Shown one piece after another: positions 1 to 9,386 of a DNA stretch of 64,000 nt; positions within the stretch are counted from its first letter, which is position 1, and each line of letters opens with the position of its first letter. A program made the position numbers and the translations under genes. The notes under the pieces were generated by a model. It was not told where the DNA came from. It worked only from the letters and a program-made list of their open reading frames with translations, and searched no databases. This stretch comes from Picocystis sp. L7 (Eukaryota > Chlorophyta > Picocystophyceae > Picocystales > Picocystaceae). The stretch lies in assembly GCA_020975725.1 (NCBI GenBank), contig QXJR01000007.1, forward strand, positions 372,001 through 436,000, given 5' to 3'.

Positions 1-1985
1 ACGTCTTTCTGGAGGACATGCTGGAAGAGTCACGGTACATGGTTCAGGATAAAAGCAATAAAAGTTCATCGTCCAAGCGCTGGTACGATCGCGAGAAGAA
101 GGGAGGTCAGAATGAAGGGCAGACCGACCCACAGTTCAATCCAGCAGAATACTCAGCGTTTAGCAGCCGCACTGTTCAGTCTCTTTCTACTTGGTACGGA
201 AACAAGGAAAAGGGCGTAGACTTGGAACTTGCAGAAGCTGCAATCACCCACATCGTGCAAACGGAAGGGAGCGGTGCGATTCTAGTGTTTTTGACGGGAT
301 GGGATGAAATAAGCAAGCTCTTCGATGCTTGCAAGGTCAATCCAATCTTGGGCGATACTAGCAGATGTGTTGTGCTTCCTCTGCATGGAAGTATGCCAAC
401 CACAAGTCAGAGGCAGATATTCGAGCGGCCGCCGGACGGTGTTCGCAAGATTGTGCTAGCCACCAACATTGCAGAGACTTCGATCACGATTGACGATGTT
501 GTCTTTGTTGTGGACTGTGGAAAGGCAAAAGAGAAGACATACGATGCTATCAACAAGTTGGCTTGCCTTTTGCCAACTTGGATATCGAGAGCCGCAGTGA
601 AGCAACGAAGGGGACGTGCAGGCCGTTGTCAGGCGGGCAAGTGCTATCATCTCTTTCCGCGAGGTCTCCACGAATCGATGGATGAGTACCAGACACCGGA
701 GCTTTTGCGTACGCCTTTGGAAGAGTTGTGCCTTCAGATCAAGTCCTTGCAGCTTGGGGGTGTGGAACCTTTCCTTGCTAAGGCGGTAACTCCTCCAGAT
801 GGGAGGTCGGTGCACAATTCCTTGGAAAGGCTGCGCTTCATCGGTGCGCTCGATGCGGATGAAAATCTCACCCCACTGGGCAAGCATCTTGCCCATCTCC
901 CGGTGGACCCTTCGGTAGGAAAGATGCTCATATTGGGGGCCGTCCTCGGCTGCCTCAATCCGGTCTTGACAGTTGCAGCAGGGATGGCCTATAGAGACCC
1001 TTTCATCCTGCCTCTGGACAAAAAGAAGGAAGCGGACGCTGTGAAGCAACGCTTTGGAATCGAGCATCGATCGGATCATATTGCCATCCTGAATGCTTAC
1101 AACGGCTGGATGGAGGCACGGCGGCGCGGCAGAGCCGCTGCGAGAGATTACTGCTGGGACAACTTCCTATCGCATTCTACGATGGAGATGATTGCAGATA
1201 TGAGGAGGCAATTCCTTGATTTGCTGGGGGAGATAGGATTTGTGCACGGTGGATTTCGCCCTTGGGTTGGGAATGCAAGTGAGGACGAGGAGGATGAGCA
1301 GCCTTCGCGTGGAGGGAGCCTGAGGGATCTGGAGGTGGAGGTTCAGTCTCTCAGCTCTCACGCCAAGGACCTGACCTTGCTACGTGCGGTGTTGTGTGCA
1401 GGGATGTTTCCCAACATCGTTTCCGTGCACCAGAAGAAGCGAATCGCCACGTTCAAGACTCACGAGGACGGTTCGGTCACCATGCACCCCTCCAGTGTCA
1501 ATTCGGCCCAGGTTTACTATCCCCACCGTTGGCTGGTATACAGTGACAAGGTGAAGAGCACGGGCATATACGTCCGTGCATCCACCATGGTGAGTGATTA
1601 CGCGTTGCTCTTGTTTGGCGGGGATTTGGAGCCCGGAGCAGATCCTGGATCGTTCAGCATGTGCGATGGATACTACAAGTTCAACGCATCCTCGAAGGTG
1701 GCGGAATTGATCCAGCATCTCCGTCGTGACTTGCATGATTTGTTGGCTCAGAAGGTGGAGGATCCACGTTTGGATTTGCTCCGCGAGGGCGGTCCGATCG
1801 TGCAGGCTTGCTTGGCCCTCCTTCATGCGGAGGACGAGGAGTCTCGTGGCTTCTCCAGCTTCTCCGACCTGTCGGAGCATCGCTATCATCGCAAGCAGGA
1901 GGCCAAACAGCCTGCACCACGTCGTGGCGGTCGTGGGGGTCGTGGGGGTCGTGGGGGTCGGGGTCGTCCACGAGGTTTCGGCTGA
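1..1985 (+). CDS. DEAH/RHA-type RNA helicase, C-terminal part (5' end outside window)
   Basis: The frame is open from the first bases (VFLEDM... precedes the first Met), so the gene starts upstream and motifs I-III are not in the window. Visible parts in order: helicase C domain with the ATNIAETSITI motif and QRRGRAGR (motif VI); the winged-helix/HA2 region with RTPLEELCLQ and LTPLGKHLAHLPVDP; the OB-fold (HA2-associated) region around YYPHRWLVY; and a C-terminal RGG-type tail of GRGG repeats. This order is typical of DHX36/DHX9-like ATP-dependent helicases that unwind RNA or G-quadruplexes in nucleus and cytoplasm. The RGG tail is a likely RNA-binding and arginine-methylation segment. It ends 198 bp before the WDR48 start on the same strand. 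The exact DHX subfamily cannot be settled without the N-terminus. Confidence 0.93.
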   Translation, partial: VFLEDMLEESRYMVQDKSNKSSSSKRWYDREKKGGQNEGQTDPQFNPAEYSAFSSRTVQSLSTWYGNKEKGVDLELAEAAITHIVQTEGSGAILVFLTGWDEISKLFDACKVNPILGDTSRCVVLPLHGSMPTTSQRQIFERPPDGVRKIVLATNIAETSITIDDVVFVVDCGKAKEKTYDAINKLACLLPTWISRAAVKQRRGRAGRCQAGKCYHLFPRGLHESMDEYQTPELLRTPLEELCLQIKSLQLGGVEPFLAKAVTPPDGRSVHNSLERLRFIGALDADENLTPLGKHLAHLPVDPSVGKMLILGAVLGCLNPVLTVAAGMAYRDPFILPLDKKKEADAVKQRFGIEHRSDHIAILNAYNGWMEARRRGRAAARDYCWDNFLSHSTMEMIADMRRQFLDLLGEIGFVHGGFRPWVGNASEDEEDEQPSRGGSLRDLEVEVQSLSSHAKDLTLLRAVLCAGMFPNIVSVHQKKRIATFKTHEDGSVTMHPSSVNSAQVYYPHRWLVYSDKVKSTGIYVRASTMVSDYALLLFGGDLEPGADPGSFSMCDGYYKFNASSKVAELIQHLRRDLHDLLAQKVEDPRLDLLREGGPIVQACLALLHAEDEESRGFSSFSDLSEHRYHRKQEAKQPAPRRGGRGGRGGRGGRGRPRGFG

Positions 1986-2183
1986 AACCCTCCTCCATCC
2001 CGGGTATCACCCGTTTCCCTTCGGGTCTCCACCGACCTCGCTCCCTTCTCCCCTCCTCGGTGGCGAAAGGTGCATCGTCTGAAACCCCTCGTTGGTTCGG
2101 GTCCCTTGGCCAGGGGTGGGATGGACCCGAGACGAGCCAGTGGCAGAAGGAAGGACGAAGCCACACGTCCATCGCGACGAAGG

Positions 2184-4340
2184 ATGGCGCGTCGCACGTC
2201 TGCACCGCGCCTCAGCTACGCGCTGCGTGCGTCCGACAGGCGAGAGGAAGCCCACTGCGCGGGTGTGAACGCACTGCTCCTGGACGAAGGAAAAGGGAGG
2301 CTCTTCAGCGCGGCCCGAGACGCGTGCGTGCGACAATGGGACGTCGCCGCAGACGTGCCGAACTGCGTGACCAAGTACGAGGCGCACGCAGGATGGGTGC
2401 ACGCGCTCGCCATGGTGCAGGAGGACGTGCTCGTATCCGCCTCCTCCGATCAATGCGTGCGGTTCTGGAACGCAAGGACGAAGGACGATGGGAGAGATGG
2501 AAGGTGTCGCCTGGAAGCGAATCCGTCCTGCGGCTGCGAACACGAAGACTACGTGGTCGCGTTGGCCGCCGCCACATGCGCGCCTCGCGTGGTAAGCGGC
2601 GGACTGGACGCCCAGGCGGTGCTCTGGGACGTGACCAAGGCACGTGCGTGTGCCAAGCTGGCACCTGGTAGAGGGGAGGCCGAGGCAAGGTCCATCTATG
2701 CGCTGGCTTGCGACGCTTCGGCCACGCTCGTGCTGGTGGGATGCACTGGTGGTGCACTGCGGATGTGGGACACGCGAACAAATGGAATGGTGGGTTGGTC
2801 GGACACAAGCGCGTTCGTAGGACACGCCGACACTGTAAGGTGCCTTGCACTGGACACACAAGCACTGCTTTGCCTGTCAGGAAGCTCCGACCGCACGCTG
2901 AGGATGTGGGACGTAGGCACGAGAAGGTGCATCACTGCAGCTGCGCCGCATCGAGATAGCGTGTGGGCTCTGCAGGCCGACGAAACACTGGCACATGCCT
3001 ACACCGGGGGGAGAGATGGACGCGTGTGTGTGACAGACATGTACGCACAATCTGCCAAGACCATCGCGCAAGAAGAGCGCGCGATCCGCGCAATTGCCGT
3101 GGAAGCAGGAGGCATGCGGGTTTGGACGGCTACCGACGATTCCTGCATCCGACAGTGGAGTGTGCCAGACACCACCAGTCCGTCTGCGGAAGCAGACACA
3201 CCCAGGCGAACCAGAAGGTTAGGCAGACTGGTCGGTGGCGTGGGTGCGTGCGCGCTTAGATCTGCTGCAGCCGAAGAGGATGCTTTCCGGGAGGCTCACG
3301 TGGACGACGATTTTGATGCTAGCAAAGTGGCCCCGACCAAGGTCATCGCGGGCGTTCCAGGCATTGTGGCCTGTGCAGTTGCCAGCGATAGGATGCACGT
3401 GCTAAGCAAGGATGCCAGTGGGATGGTCAAGCGCTGGAATATCTTGCAGGGGATGGTAGTAGAGGACTATGGCAAGGCAGATTTTGATGCGCTGCTTAAG
3501 GAGCTAGAAGAGGAGCGCACGTTGCAGTCATGGTTTACGGCAGACACAGGATTGGGGACAGTGTCCATTCACTTGGAACCGCCCATGTGCTTTGCATCCG
3601 AAGCATACGCAGTAGACTTGGGTGTGAGGGGTGCCCCCCATGACTTGCGTGTGAATATTGGCGAGCAGGTGATCAGAGCTCTCTTTCGAACCTGGCGGGA
3701 GAGGAGGAAAGCCCTCGAAGACGAGGCGAGGAAGTGCAGCAACATGCTTGTGAAGGAGGAATCCAAGGAAGATGGACTCCAGGCGAAGAAAGATCGCATT
3801 TTCCAGAAGCTTCCTTTTGATTTTTCACAGCACCCTCCGGCGATCATGTCCAGAGGAGAGAATGGCGTTCCGTGGAAGCGAGAACTGGTTGACTTTACTG
3901 GAAGGGAAGGGCCGGACGAGATTCCAATGTGGATTGTGGACTGTCTCCTGTACAACCGTTTGCAAGGCGTAGAGACACTCGTGCAGAAGTGCACCTTCTC
4001 TCTGTTTCCTCTGGAGGGTTCGGAACTCCCATACCTTAAACAGACGAAGCTGACAGCCCCCAGGATACTTCACGTGGCCAAGATCAAGAACTACGTCGTG
4101 CAGAAGCTACTTGACTCAGGCGTGGACCTCAGGGCAGAGGCAGGAATCCGCGAGGGCCAAAGCTCATCCATGGCTGAGAGTTTGGTCGTCAGCGATGGAC
4201 TGGTCGACATCATTGGAAACGGGAAGGTTTTGGAGCCAGACATGAGCTTGGCCACTATTTGCAAGTACACGTGCAAGAGGACCAACGACATCGAACTGTT
4301 TTACTGCCGTCGAGCAGAGAATAATGGAGGCGTACCTTGA
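2184..4340 (+). CDS. WDR48: WD40 protein WDR48/UAF1 homologue
   Basis: A 718-residue protein from the ATG at 2184; in-frame ATGs at 2121 and 2070 would add an Arg-rich extension without conservation. Residues about 10-360 hold seven to eight WD40 blades, including HAGWVHALAM, VSASSDQCVRFW, CLSGSSDRTLRMWDVG and YTGGRDGRV, in the order seen in human WDR48. The C-terminal half carries the WDR48-specific region (VEDYGKADFD, then an ubiquitin-like end with VLEPDMSLATICKYTCKR). In known systems WDR48 activates the deubiquitinases USP1, USP12 and USP46 and acts in DNA repair and endosomal sorting. No intron is evident. It converges with the nitroreductase-like gene, leaving 60 bp between stop codons. 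Confidence 0.92.
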   Translation: MARRTSAPRLSYALRASDRREEAHCAGVNALLLDEGKGRLFSAARDACVRQWDVAADVPNCVTKYEAHAGWVHALAMVQEDVLVSASSDQCVRFWNARTKDDGRDGRCRLEANPSCGCEHEDYVVALAAATCAPRVVSGGLDAQAVLWDVTKARACAKLAPGRGEAEARSIYALACDASATLVLVGCTGGALRMWDTRTNGMVGWSDTSAFVGHADTVRCLALDTQALLCLSGSSDRTLRMWDVGTRRCITAAAPHRDSVWALQADETLAHAYTGGRDGRVCVTDMYAQSAKTIAQEERAIRAIAVEAGGMRVWTATDDSCIRQWSVPDTTSPSAEADTPRRTRRLGRLVGGVGACALRSAAAEEDAFREAHVDDDFDASKVAPTKVIAGVPGIVACAVASDRMHVLSKDASGMVKRWNILQGMVVEDYGKADFDALLKELEEERTLQSWFTADTGLGTVSIHLEPPMCFASEAYAVDLGVRGAPHDLRVNIGEQVIRALFRTWRERRKALEDEARKCSNMLVKEESKEDGLQAKKDRIFQKLPFDFSQHPPAIMSRGENGVPWKRELVDFTGREGPDEIPMWIVDCLLYNRLQGVETLVQKCTFSLFPLEGSELPYLKQTKLTAPRILHVAKIKNYVVQKLLDSGVDLRAEAGIREGQSSSMAESLVVSDGLVDIIGNGKVLEPDMSLATICKYTCKRTNDIELFYCRRAENNGGVP

Positions 4341-4400
4341 GAAGGAGAAGCGTGTGCGAGGGGTTGGAGGGGCAAGGACGGGTTTGATTTGTTCCATTGG

Positions 4401-5201
4401 TCACCTGATCCATGTTACACGTTTCTCGATGGGCTCCCTGGCCGGTTTGTACCTCTTGCTTTCTACTGCACCCACGAGAAGCATGCCCAAGCACACCTCC
4501 CCTCGCTCGAATCCAAAGAACGATTGCGCTTTCCGGACGTTTCCACGTTCCCTTCCCAAAGCGCCGAGCGTGTTCCAGAAGCATCCCACGCCGTCGTGGG
4601 CGCACGCGATCAACTCCATGTTCTGCACACTGGCAGCGGTGGCCGCAAGCTCTTCCCATTCCGGCGCTCCTTCCCTCTCCGTCTCGTCCAGTGGCACGTA
4701 GCTGATTACGATGGCGTGCGACGCCGACGCCAGTCCTTCCAGGTCCTCTCCGGCGCGTCCTTGGCCAGCCTTCGCGTCGATGCGGATCGACTGTAGAAAA
4801 TCCATCAGGCGTTTCCTCGCCGATTTGCTGGCGTAGACTTGGTACCTCCACGGTTGCTTGGCGGTGTGGATCGGTGCCCAACGCGCAGCTTCGAGCATCG
4901 CTTCGACGACTTCGTCCTCGACACGAACGCGCGCCAGGAACTCCTCGGACCTCGTGGACCGGCGTGCACGCACCAGGGCCATGGCGGCTTCCTTGGGCGG
5001 TGCGACGTCATCACGCACGGCGTTGGCCAGGAAACGAAGCGCAATCGGCATCCACGGCATGGCCAACAGCGGCAGTCCGATGGACATCGCGGCCATCACG
5101 TCCATTCTCCCTCGCACGTAGACCAGGTGGGCGCCGAAGGCGGCGCAGAGGGCGCACAGGGTCCTCCAGAGGGCTTTGACGTACACTGCAATGGTTGCCA
5201 T
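4401..5201 (-). CDS. nitroreductase-family protein with N-terminal membrane segment
   Basis: A 266-residue protein starting at the ATG at 5201 (MATIAVYV). The frame is open further upstream but that extension is Arg/Ser-rich and unlike protein. Residues about 33-62 form one or two hydrophobic helices. The rest is an FMN-dependent nitroreductase fold: RARRSTR at the start, WAPIHTAKQPWRY in the FMN-binding region, then SVQNMELIACAHDGVGCFW, the usual helix and loop of the family, and a VTWI terminus. Family members use FMN and NAD(P)H to reduce nitro compounds, quinones or other substrates; the substrate here is unknown. A membrane anchor ahead of the domain is unusual. It shares a 380-bp upstream region with the divergent amino-acid transporter. 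Confidence 0.78.
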   Translation of the reverse strand: MATIAVYVKALWRTLCALCAAFGAHLVYVRGRMDVMAAMSIGLPLLAMPWMPIALRFLANAVRDDVAPPKEAAMALVRARRSTRSEEFLARVRVEDEVVEAMLEAARWAPIHTAKQPWRYQVYASKSARKRLMDFLQSIRIDAKAGQGRAGEDLEGLASASHAIVISYVPLDETEREGAPEWEELAATAASVQNMELIACAHDGVGCFWNTLGALGRERGNVRKAQSFFGFERGEVCLGMLLVGAVESKRYKPAREPIEKRVTWIR

Positions 5202-5581
5202 CCTTCCACGCACCTTTCGGATCCGATTCGATCGCGCTCTTCGCGTCGGAACGCGCGTGATCTCGTGCTTCGAGACGTCGTCTGCGACACGTCCGTTCGA
5301 TCGAGGAAAACAGACCCGGACGACGTCCCCTTTCGAAAGGGAAGGACGGTCCGATGCCAAGGGGAAGCTTAGTCGGGAGGTCTCGGTCGACCATCCCGGT
5401 CGAGTCCCTTCTGGGGCGAAAGGGTGACCCACGTGACGTACCTGGAAATCGGTGGCGAGGAGACCGCCCATCGAACGCTCAACCGGGCTGGATCGAGATC
5501 TTGGGGAATTCATCGATAGGTAATGGGGTAGATCTCGATGAATGGGGGTCTCGCAGTGGACCAACCGTCGGAAGGCACGAG
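5202..5581. promoter_or_regulatory. divergent intergenic region between nitroreductase and amino-acid transporter
   Basis: No supported gene. The 14-bp perfect palindrome CCCTTTCGAAAGGG lies at 5328-5341 and a related GGCGAAAGGG at 5416-5425. CGAAAGG-type motifs recur in several intergenic regions of the window, so this may be a shared promoter element. That role is inference only. Confidence 0.4.
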
Positions 5582-7150
5582 ATGAGCAATCGTCCGGCCG
5601 CCATGGACGATAACACGGCACGTGAAGAAGCGACTCAACCGCTCATCGAGGCTGCCATAGGTGCCGCAAGGGCGTCGAGGAGATCCGTGCACCGAGAAAC
5701 CTGGGAGGAACGGGCGGACTCCCTCCGAAGGGCCAGCTTTCAATCCAATGACGAAACCGACGACGTCGCCGTACACCACTGGCTCGAACAAGTGCACTAC
5801 GAGCAGGTGCTGGATGTGGATGGTGAAGTGATCGACACCGAACTAGAACCTAGGAGGATCGGATGGGCCCACGAAAAACTAGCACTGCAACTCGCGCCGG
5901 GCTCGATCAAGTCTTCCATCTTCACGCTGGTGATCACCATCATGGGAACAGGAGTGCTCTCTCTGCCGTACGCGTTTCTCAAGTCAGGGGTCATCCTCGG
6001 AATCATTCTGGTGGCCATATGCTCCGGTCTACTCTACTTCTCCGTGCAACTGTTGATCGCCTGTCGGGACCGCTCACAAATTACAACCTACCCGGGCCTT
6101 GCGTTCGTGGCCATGGGGACCCCAGCTGCTGTGTTCACGACGGTCATTCTGTTGCTTAACTTGTTTGGCGCCGGCGTGAGTTATCTGGTTGCACTGGGGA
6201 ACATTGCACCTACCATTGTGAAGGATCTCACGGGATGGAAGTATATTTTCTACGAACACGGGAAATACATCAACGACTCCAGCATCATTATCGCAGCTAT
6301 TGTGTGCTTTGTGCAGCTGCCCCTAGGATTCAAGAGAGAGTTATCCTCCCTACGGTTCACATCGCTGCTGGCATTTTTCTGCATAGTCTACCTGGTGGCT
6401 TACGTCACCCTCAACTATTTCAACTACTGCATCGGGGACGGCGTAGGAACTGCACACTGCATTTGGGAGAAAGGTTTTTACAAAGAGGTCAACTTATTCT
6501 CCACAAGCTGGTCTGACATCATGACATCCCTGCCGATCATGGTGTACGCTTTCACCTGCCATCCCTATGTCCTGCCCATATTCCAGGAATTGCATCACCC
6601 CATCAAGAGAAGGATGGAGAAGGTGCTCTACAGGGCAACCTTCCTTTCTGCCGGGCTGTATCTTTCTATGGGTCTGTTTGGGTACTTGACATTTCTGAAC
6701 AAGACAAATGGGAACATTCTACTGAACAACTTCCAGCATTCCTCTGGCTATCTGCTGGGATGCCTCGGGATATGCTCTTCGGTCACTTTGACGATGCCGC
6801 TGCTTGTGAACACAATGCGCAGGAGCCTGCAGCTGCTCTACCATGCCAGGTACGAAGACGCGACACACATACCACCTTTAGGAACACTGGCCCATGTCAC
6901 TGTCACGGTGGTGCTTTTGGTGTTGGCATTCCTTACTGCGGTGGTTGTTCCGGACTTGTCCTTAGCTTTCGGCCTCCTTGGTTCCACGGTCAATCCAATG
7001 GTGTGCTTCATCCTGCCGGCGCTTTTTTACTTGAAGATATATTCCCCTGGTGAGAACACGCTCACCAGGCTTGCGGCGGTGTTCATGGCGGTCACGATGT
7101 TCGGCTTTGGTGTCATCGGGCTGGTGCAGGTGATCAGGATTTGGAAATAG
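5582..7150 (+). CDS. amino acid/auxin permease family (AAAP) transporter
   Basis: A 522-residue protein from the ATG at 5582; an ATG at 5603 sits in a near-perfect Kozak context (gccgccATGG) and may be the real start. Residues 1-100 are hydrophilic and cytosolic, followed by about 11 transmembrane helices beginning at SSIFTLVITIMGTGVLSLPYA. That is the AAAP/SLC38-SLC36 signature segment, with GTGVLSLP in helix 1. Later landmarks include MVYAFTCHPYVLPIFQEL in helix 6-7 and a C-terminal helix ending in QVIRIWK. Members co-transport neutral or cationic amino acids with H+ or Na+ at the plasma membrane or vacuole. The substrate is not predictable from sequence alone. No intron seen; it converges closely (11 bp) on the DedA-like gene. 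Confidence 0.88.
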   Translation: MSNRPAAMDDNTAREEATQPLIEAAIGAARASRRSVHRETWEERADSLRRASFQSNDETDDVAVHHWLEQVHYEQVLDVDGEVIDTELEPRRIGWAHEKLALQLAPGSIKSSIFTLVITIMGTGVLSLPYAFLKSGVILGIILVAICSGLLYFSVQLLIACRDRSQITTYPGLAFVAMGTPAAVFTTVILLLNLFGAGVSYLVALGNIAPTIVKDLTGWKYIFYEHGKYINDSSIIIAAIVCFVQLPLGFKRELSSLRFTSLLAFFCIVYLVAYVTLNYFNYCIGDGVGTAHCIWEKGFYKEVNLFSTSWSDIMTSLPIMVYAFTCHPYVLPIFQELHHPIKRRMEKVLYRATFLSAGLYLSMGLFGYLTFLNKTNGNILLNNFQHSSGYLLGCLGICSSVTLTMPLLVNTMRRSLQLLYHARYEDATHIPPLGTLAHVTVTVVLLVLAFLTAVVVPDLSLAFGLLGSTVNPMVCFILPALFYLKIYSPGENTLTRLAAVFMAVTMFGFGVIGLVQVIRIWK

Positions 7151-7161
7151 AGTTTTTTTGG

Positions 7162-8028
7162 TCAGGCACTGCTTTCGTTTGCTGGCCTGTCTGTGCTTTC
7201 GTACGTTTTCCCTTCCTTTTTCTTGGCTTTCCACTGCGCGAAGGAGTACCCTAGGCCTGCTAGGAGAGGTCCAATCACATGTCCCACTGCGTTGGGCCCC
7301 GTCACGATGGCCAAAGCTGCCAGGTAGGGGCTGGCTGTGTTTCGCAGCGCATAACCCACCGCCAGCTGCAAGGGCATGGTGATCAACGCCCCTGCACACA
7401 CACCTTGGAAGAACTGCAAGGAGCTCACGCCGACGTATCCACAGATGATGCAGAGCGGTCCTCGGAATCCCAAGGAGAAGCGTTCCACCGCGCCAATCAT
7501 GTATCCCCATTTTCGCACCATGGCCATGGCTCGATCGAAGCTTCGTTGGTCCTTCACGAGCGCCTCTCGCATGCGTCGGAAGAGTCCCACGCGCAGTCCC
7601 ACGCCGACGAGGAAGGTGACCATGTCCGAGAGCACCACGCCCACGTACACCACCGCCAAGCATGCTGCCATCTGCGCCTTCGACGCGGCGTAGATGGAAG
7701 ATCCGTTGCTCAAGGTGGCGCCGATCCACACCACGAACGCGTCTTCGCTCAGTGGAACGCCCAAACCGGCGAGGACGAGGTAGGCGAAGTGGAACTGCAG
7801 CGGCATGGCGTGCGCACCTTCGAAGTAGGCGGCCACATGGGCGGTCCATTGTCCCCAGGACGTTCGACAAACGCACGTGGAACGTCTCGAAGGCGCGCGA
7901 AAGGTGCGTGGTGCGCGCCTGGGTCCGTGGAGGCGCGCCAGGCGCGTCGGCGTGGCCTGCATGGACGCGACGTTGTGGTGCGCGTACGTGTGCAGGACGT
8001 GCCTTTCGGATGGAGGCCGGGACATCAC
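7162..8028 (-). CDS. DedA/SNARE-associated (VTT-domain) membrane protein
   Basis: Up to 288 residues from the ATG at 8028; a second plausible start is at MQATPTRLARL, giving a basic, acid-poor N-terminus that looks like an organelle-targeting peptide. From about residue 70 there are four to five hydrophobic segments. GLGVPLSEDAFVVWIGA matches the re-entrant loop of DedA proteins, and RFSLGFRGPLCIICGY the second conserved loop (R-F-x-P-G-x-R in bacteria). DedA and VTT proteins are lipid scramblases or transporters of bacterial, ER and chloroplast membranes. The C-terminus is a lysine-rich tail. The call is by family pattern; cellular location is inferred. Confidence 0.75.
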   Translation of the reverse strand: MMSRPPSERHVLHTYAHHNVASMQATPTRLARLHGPRRAPRTFRAPSRRSTCVCRTSWGQWTAHVAAYFEGAHAMPLQFHFAYLVLAGLGVPLSEDAFVVWIGATLSNGSSIYAASKAQMAACLAVVYVGVVLSDMVTFLVGVGLRVGLFRRMREALVKDQRSFDRAMAMVRKWGYMIGAVERFSLGFRGPLCIICGYVGVSSLQFFQGVCAGALITMPLQLAVGYALRNTASPYLAALAIVTGPNAVGHVIGPLLAGLGYSFAQWKAKKKEGKTYESTDRPANESSA

Positions 8029-8070
8029 GCGTTCGATCCGCGGATCCTTCCATTTATTTCCTGGCGCATC

Positions 8071-8613
8071 TCAAGCACCGCCATGGGCGCTTGATCCCGC
8101 GTCGACGAGGTAGTTCTGTGGCAGCTCGTATCCGCGCACCAGAGGGACGTTCCCTACGCGTATCATGCCGACTTTCGGGAGCGCTTCCCAGTACAGCGTC
8201 ACGTTGAGCGCATTTCCGCGGAGTGCACGTCCTCTGCTGACGATGGGATACTCGTTCCTGATGTCTTCTTCGTGGAACACTTTGCGATCCGTCGAACGCA
8301 CGATGTGGTCCAAGAAGGTGATCTGGTTGTTCTCGTGGCGCGAGGTGGCGTACTCCGCTTGCAGCCAGAAGAACACCTGCTTGGTGTTCCAAGAGAAGAG
8401 CTTGCTGGTGTCCAGGTCCAGCTCCATGTTCAGCACGAGCATCTCGTTCCCTTTCGTGACGGGTTTGAAGTTCTCCACACGTCGGATCTGCAGCCGCGCA
8501 TCCACGTCTTTCCCGTGCCACCATTCGGTGGCCGCCGCCAGGACGCACACGAACGCCAAGCACGAGGTCGAGAACGAAAACAGGAGGTTCGCACGCGACG
8601 TCCAGGTGTGCAT
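8071..8613 (-). CDS. SPCS3: signal peptidase complex subunit 3 (SPC22/23)
   Basis: 180 residues from the ATG at 8613 (MHTWTSRANLLFSF), the family's usual length. One N-terminal transmembrane helix (about residues 9-33) anchors a lumenal domain. Conserved family landmarks are FSWNTKQVFFWLQAEY, the HENNQITFLDHIV stretch, YPIVSRGRALRGNALNVTLYWE and a final PLVRGYELPQNY. It is a non-catalytic but essential subunit of the ER signal peptidase that removes signal peptides from secretory proteins. An upstream in-frame extension to 8676 exists but breaks the expected topology, so I start at 8613. No intron. Confidence 0.94.
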   Translation of the reverse strand: MHTWTSRANLLFSFSTSCLAFVCVLAAATEWWHGKDVDARLQIRRVENFKPVTKGNEMLVLNMELDLDTSKLFSWNTKQVFFWLQAEYATSRHENNQITFLDHIVRSTDRKVFHEEDIRNEYPIVSRGRALRGNALNVTLYWEALPKVGMIRVGNVPLVRGYELPQNYLVDAGSSAHGGA

Positions 8614-9386
8614 GGCGATCGGATCCTCCGCGTCAGACGCGCAATCCGCAATCCGCAATCCGCCACTGGGTGCCACGGCTTCGATAAACCCTACGCTTAA
8701 ACCCCTTCGGGGCGAGCTTTACAACGGGGCATTACAACGGTGAGGGGGGGAGGGCGTGTGGGAGGGGGAGGGGGGGAGCCTCATCCAGCGGGTCACGTGC
8801 AGCGCCGTGCGATGGACGAACGTGGTGGAGCGGAAGGGAACGCACGAGGCTTGGCGGGAAGCGCAAGCGTGCGAGACGCGGGAGAGGATGCGAGGACGAG
8901 GACCGGCGGCGATGGCGGGAACGGACGTGCCGCATTGCTGTACAAGGGAACCTGGCCTCTCGGACGAGGGATGGGGTCCCCTTCACCAGGACCCGGTGCG
9001 GGTGTGAAAGCGACGACAAGCGTCGCACCAGCACCGCCCATCCGCGCTTCGAATGCTCGGGGCGCACGCGCAAGCGAAGCCGACCTTGGAAGCAGCACAC
9101 GTGTGTGGGAACCGGGACCCGACCAGAGCCTCGTGGTAGCGAAATCAACGGCGGTACGATCGGACGAGGTCCACATTTTCGCACCACGTCGCGTGTCGGA
9201 AGCAACCAACCAACCATGGGAAACCTCCACCCCTCGAAGAGAAAAAACTCCCTCGACCCTTCGGTCCCCGGCCCAAGGGAGGGCGAGGGGGCCGTTTCCG
9301 AGATCTCGCCCCAAGATATCGATAAGAGAGATCGAGATCTCGGTGCAGGGAGGGAAGGTGTCGATGCCGAGGACCGACGCGGAAGC
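8614..9386. other. divergent intergenic region between SPC3 and ABC transporter
   Basis: Long open frames run on both strands here but they overlap one another, change with strand, and have Arg/Gly/Pro/Ser-rich composition typical of GC-rich non-coding DNA. An in-frame extension of the ABC transporter reaches back to 9105 and could hold an alternative start. I see no other gene. G-rich runs lie at 8742-8775. Confidence 0.5.
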
